Shown here piece after piece: positions 6,592 through 7,130 of a stretch of DNA of 7,130 nucleotides. The position numbers were made by a program, and so were the translations under genes. Source of the stretch: JAAETI01 sp964195945 (lineage in GTDB: Bacteria > Actinomycetota > Acidimicrobiia > Spongiisociales > UBA5794); the NCBI GenBank assembly GCA_964195945.1, contig CAXMRC010000012.1:1-7130 (forward strand), given 5' to 3'. The notes beneath the pieces were generated by a model. The model had not been told where the DNA came from. It saw only the letters and a list, made by a program, of their open reading frames with translations, and made no database searches. Numbering within the stretch: position 1 is the stretch's first letter; the number at the start of each line of letters is the position of its first letter.

Positions 6592-6665
6592 GCTGCGACG
6601 ACATCTGGCCGGCCGACAAGTCGGCATGGAGCAGCGGAAACTCGCCGGTCGAACTCCGTGCCTGA
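6588..6665 (+). CDS. Possible 25-residue mini-ORF linking the Fe-S gene to mobB
   Basis: A 25-codon ORF beginning MSCDDIWPADKSAW and ending VELRA. It opens with an ATGA overlap on the stop of the iron-sulfur gene, has GAGG 6 bases upstream, and its own TGA overlaps the GTG start of mobB by 8 bases. This chain of overlaps matches every other junction in the operon, which argues that ribosomes pass through it. The peptide has no domain I recognise. It could be a translation-coupling leader for mobB, a conserved micropeptide, or the remnant N-terminus of a longer mobB product separated by a frameshift. Without it the mobB start would have no clear ribosome site. Confidence 0.45.
   Translation: MSCDDIWPADKSAWSSGNSPVELRA
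6612..6625 (+). other. Short GC-rich hairpin within the Fe-S/mobB junction
   Basis: GCCGAC at 6612-6617 pairs perfectly with GTCGGC at 6620-6625 (practical loop CAAG with a 5-bp stem). It is next to an 8-bp GGCCGGCC palindrome at 6607-6614. There is no following T-run, so it is not an intrinsic terminator. It could fold upstream of the mobB start and affect its translation. Confidence 0.35.
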
Positions 6666-7130
6666 ACGCCCCGCAGTCGTTTCCGTCGTCGCCAAATCAA
6701 ACACAGGGAAGACAACGCTTCTCGAGAACCTGATTCCGCATCTGAAATCTCACGGACTCAAGGTTGGTGTCCTCAAGCACCACAGCCACCTCAGTTCGTT
6801 CGATACACCAGGCAAAGACACCCACCGCCTCGCTGAGGCCGGGGCCGACATAGTTGTTGGTGCGAGCCCGGTGCAAGTAGCGACATTCAGACGGGAAAGC
6901 GGCTCGGATGATCTGGAAGCGGTGATCACGCGGCAGTTCGAAGGCACCCATCTGGTGCTGACGGAGGGTTACAAGCGTGGCCCGTATCCCAAAATCGAGG
7001 TGCACAGGTCGGCTCGCAGTGATGAACTGCTTTGCTCCCCGGACGAAATGCTGGCGCTCGTAACCGACAGTTCCTGGTCGATCCCGGTACCCCAATTCGA
7101 CCTGGATGACGCTTCCGGACTGGCCAGCTT
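6658..7130 (+). CDS. mobB: MobB, molybdopterin-guanine dinucleotide biosynthesis protein B, 3'-partial
   Basis: P-loop GTP-binding protein that assists MobA in attaching GMP to molybdopterin to form the MGD cofactor needed by the enzyme at the head of this operon. The frame is open to the window end (157 residues, near the family's usual 160-175), so only a few codons are probably missing. Signatures: a Walker A motif AKSNTGKTT at 12-20, LKHHSHLSSFDTPGKDTHRL with the AEAGAD that follows (the KH.H..D.PGKDS.R..AGA block), and LVLTEGYKRGPYPKIEVHR (the LVEGFK..PKIEV.R block). The start is GTG 6658: in this frame there is no ATG, GTG or TTG between it and the TGA at 6589. The first P-loop position is Ala12 rather than the consensus Gly. 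The start overlaps the 25-codon ORF by 8 bases, suggesting coupled translation. The antisense frame at 6697-7095 is a shadow. Confidence 0.92.
   Translation, partial: MPERPAVVSVVAKSNTGKTTLLENLIPHLKSHGLKVGVLKHHSHLSSFDTPGKDTHRLAEAGADIVVGASPVQVATFRRESGSDDLEAVITRQFEGTHLVLTEGYKRGPYPKIEVHRSARSDELLCSPDEMLALVTDSSWSIPVPQFDLDDASGLAS

Noticed and set aside
6607..6625. Intrinsic terminator between the Fe-S gene and mobB.
   Set aside because: The hairpin is short and no T-run follows; mobB overlaps the mini-ORF and appears co-transcribed.
6589..6657. The Fe-S gene and mobB share a frame, separated by a single TGA with no further stops: possible selenocysteine or readthrough fusion.
   Set aside because: The Fe-S protein ends naturally after its final CxxC (CMDCRGLT), the 22 bridging codons look non-protein-like in this frame, no convincing SECIS-type stem-loop directly follows the TGA, and mobB has its own GTG start.
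1..7130. tRNA or rRNA genes, CRISPR arrays, insertion sequences, attachment sites, riboswitches.
   Set aside because: Coding sequence is continuous, with no intergenic space larger than one base and no repeat array or transposase-like sequence seen on either strand.

Overview
The window is one gapless, same-direction operon on the + strand. It encodes a membrane-bound molybdenum (Mo-bisMGD) oxidoreductase of the DMSO-reductase/CISM superfamily together with its maturation genes. Both ends are cut: the catalytic subunit begins upstream of base 1 and the last gene (mobB) runs off base 7130. GC is moderately high (roughly 60% by eye) and GTG starts are used. Neighbouring genes overlap by 1, 4 or 8 bases, or are separated by a single base. 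Protein style and composition suggest an actinobacterium-like or similar high-GC anaerobic or facultative bacterium. That is inference from composition; there is no taxonomic marker.

Layout: (1) 2-2260, catalytic molybdopterin subunit lacking its N-terminus; (2) 2260-3003, four-cluster [4Fe-4S] electron-transfer subunit of PsrB/NrfC/DmsB type; (3) 3005-4309, ten-helix NrfD/PsrC-type quinone-interacting membrane anchor; (4) 4302-4508, a 68-residue protein with two membrane helices, unrecognised; (5) 4505-5164, TorD/DmsD-family chaperone; (6) 5161-6591, a soluble multi-cluster iron-sulfur protein with four [4Fe-4S] motifs, an MvhD-like four-cysteine region and a C-terminal CxxC...CxxC module; (7) 6588-6665, a 25-codon ORF that bridges genes 6 and 8; (8) 6658-7130, mobB, an MGD-cofactor gene with a GTG start and no stop in the window.

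How they work together (inference from families): electrons pass between the Mo site, the iron-sulfur subunit and the quinone pool through the NrfD protein. The TorD protein protects or loads the catalytic subunit, and MobB helps make the bis-MGD cofactor. The iron-sulfur hub (gene 6) is the least ordinary part: it looks like a second redox partner that could link the enzyme to a cytoplasmic donor or acceptor. The substrate cannot be fixed from sequence alone. The active-site Cys suits the Psr/Phs/Ttr/Arr/Sre/Soe/Pad group (sulfur compounds, arsenate, phenylacetyl-CoA and others).

There is no gene-free stretch above a few bases. I saw no RNA gene, mobile element, CRISPR array or internal promoter. 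Two notable DNA symmetries lie inside coding sequence: a perfect 10-bp inverted repeat at 1515-1545 and a perfect 18-bp palindrome at 6486-6503.
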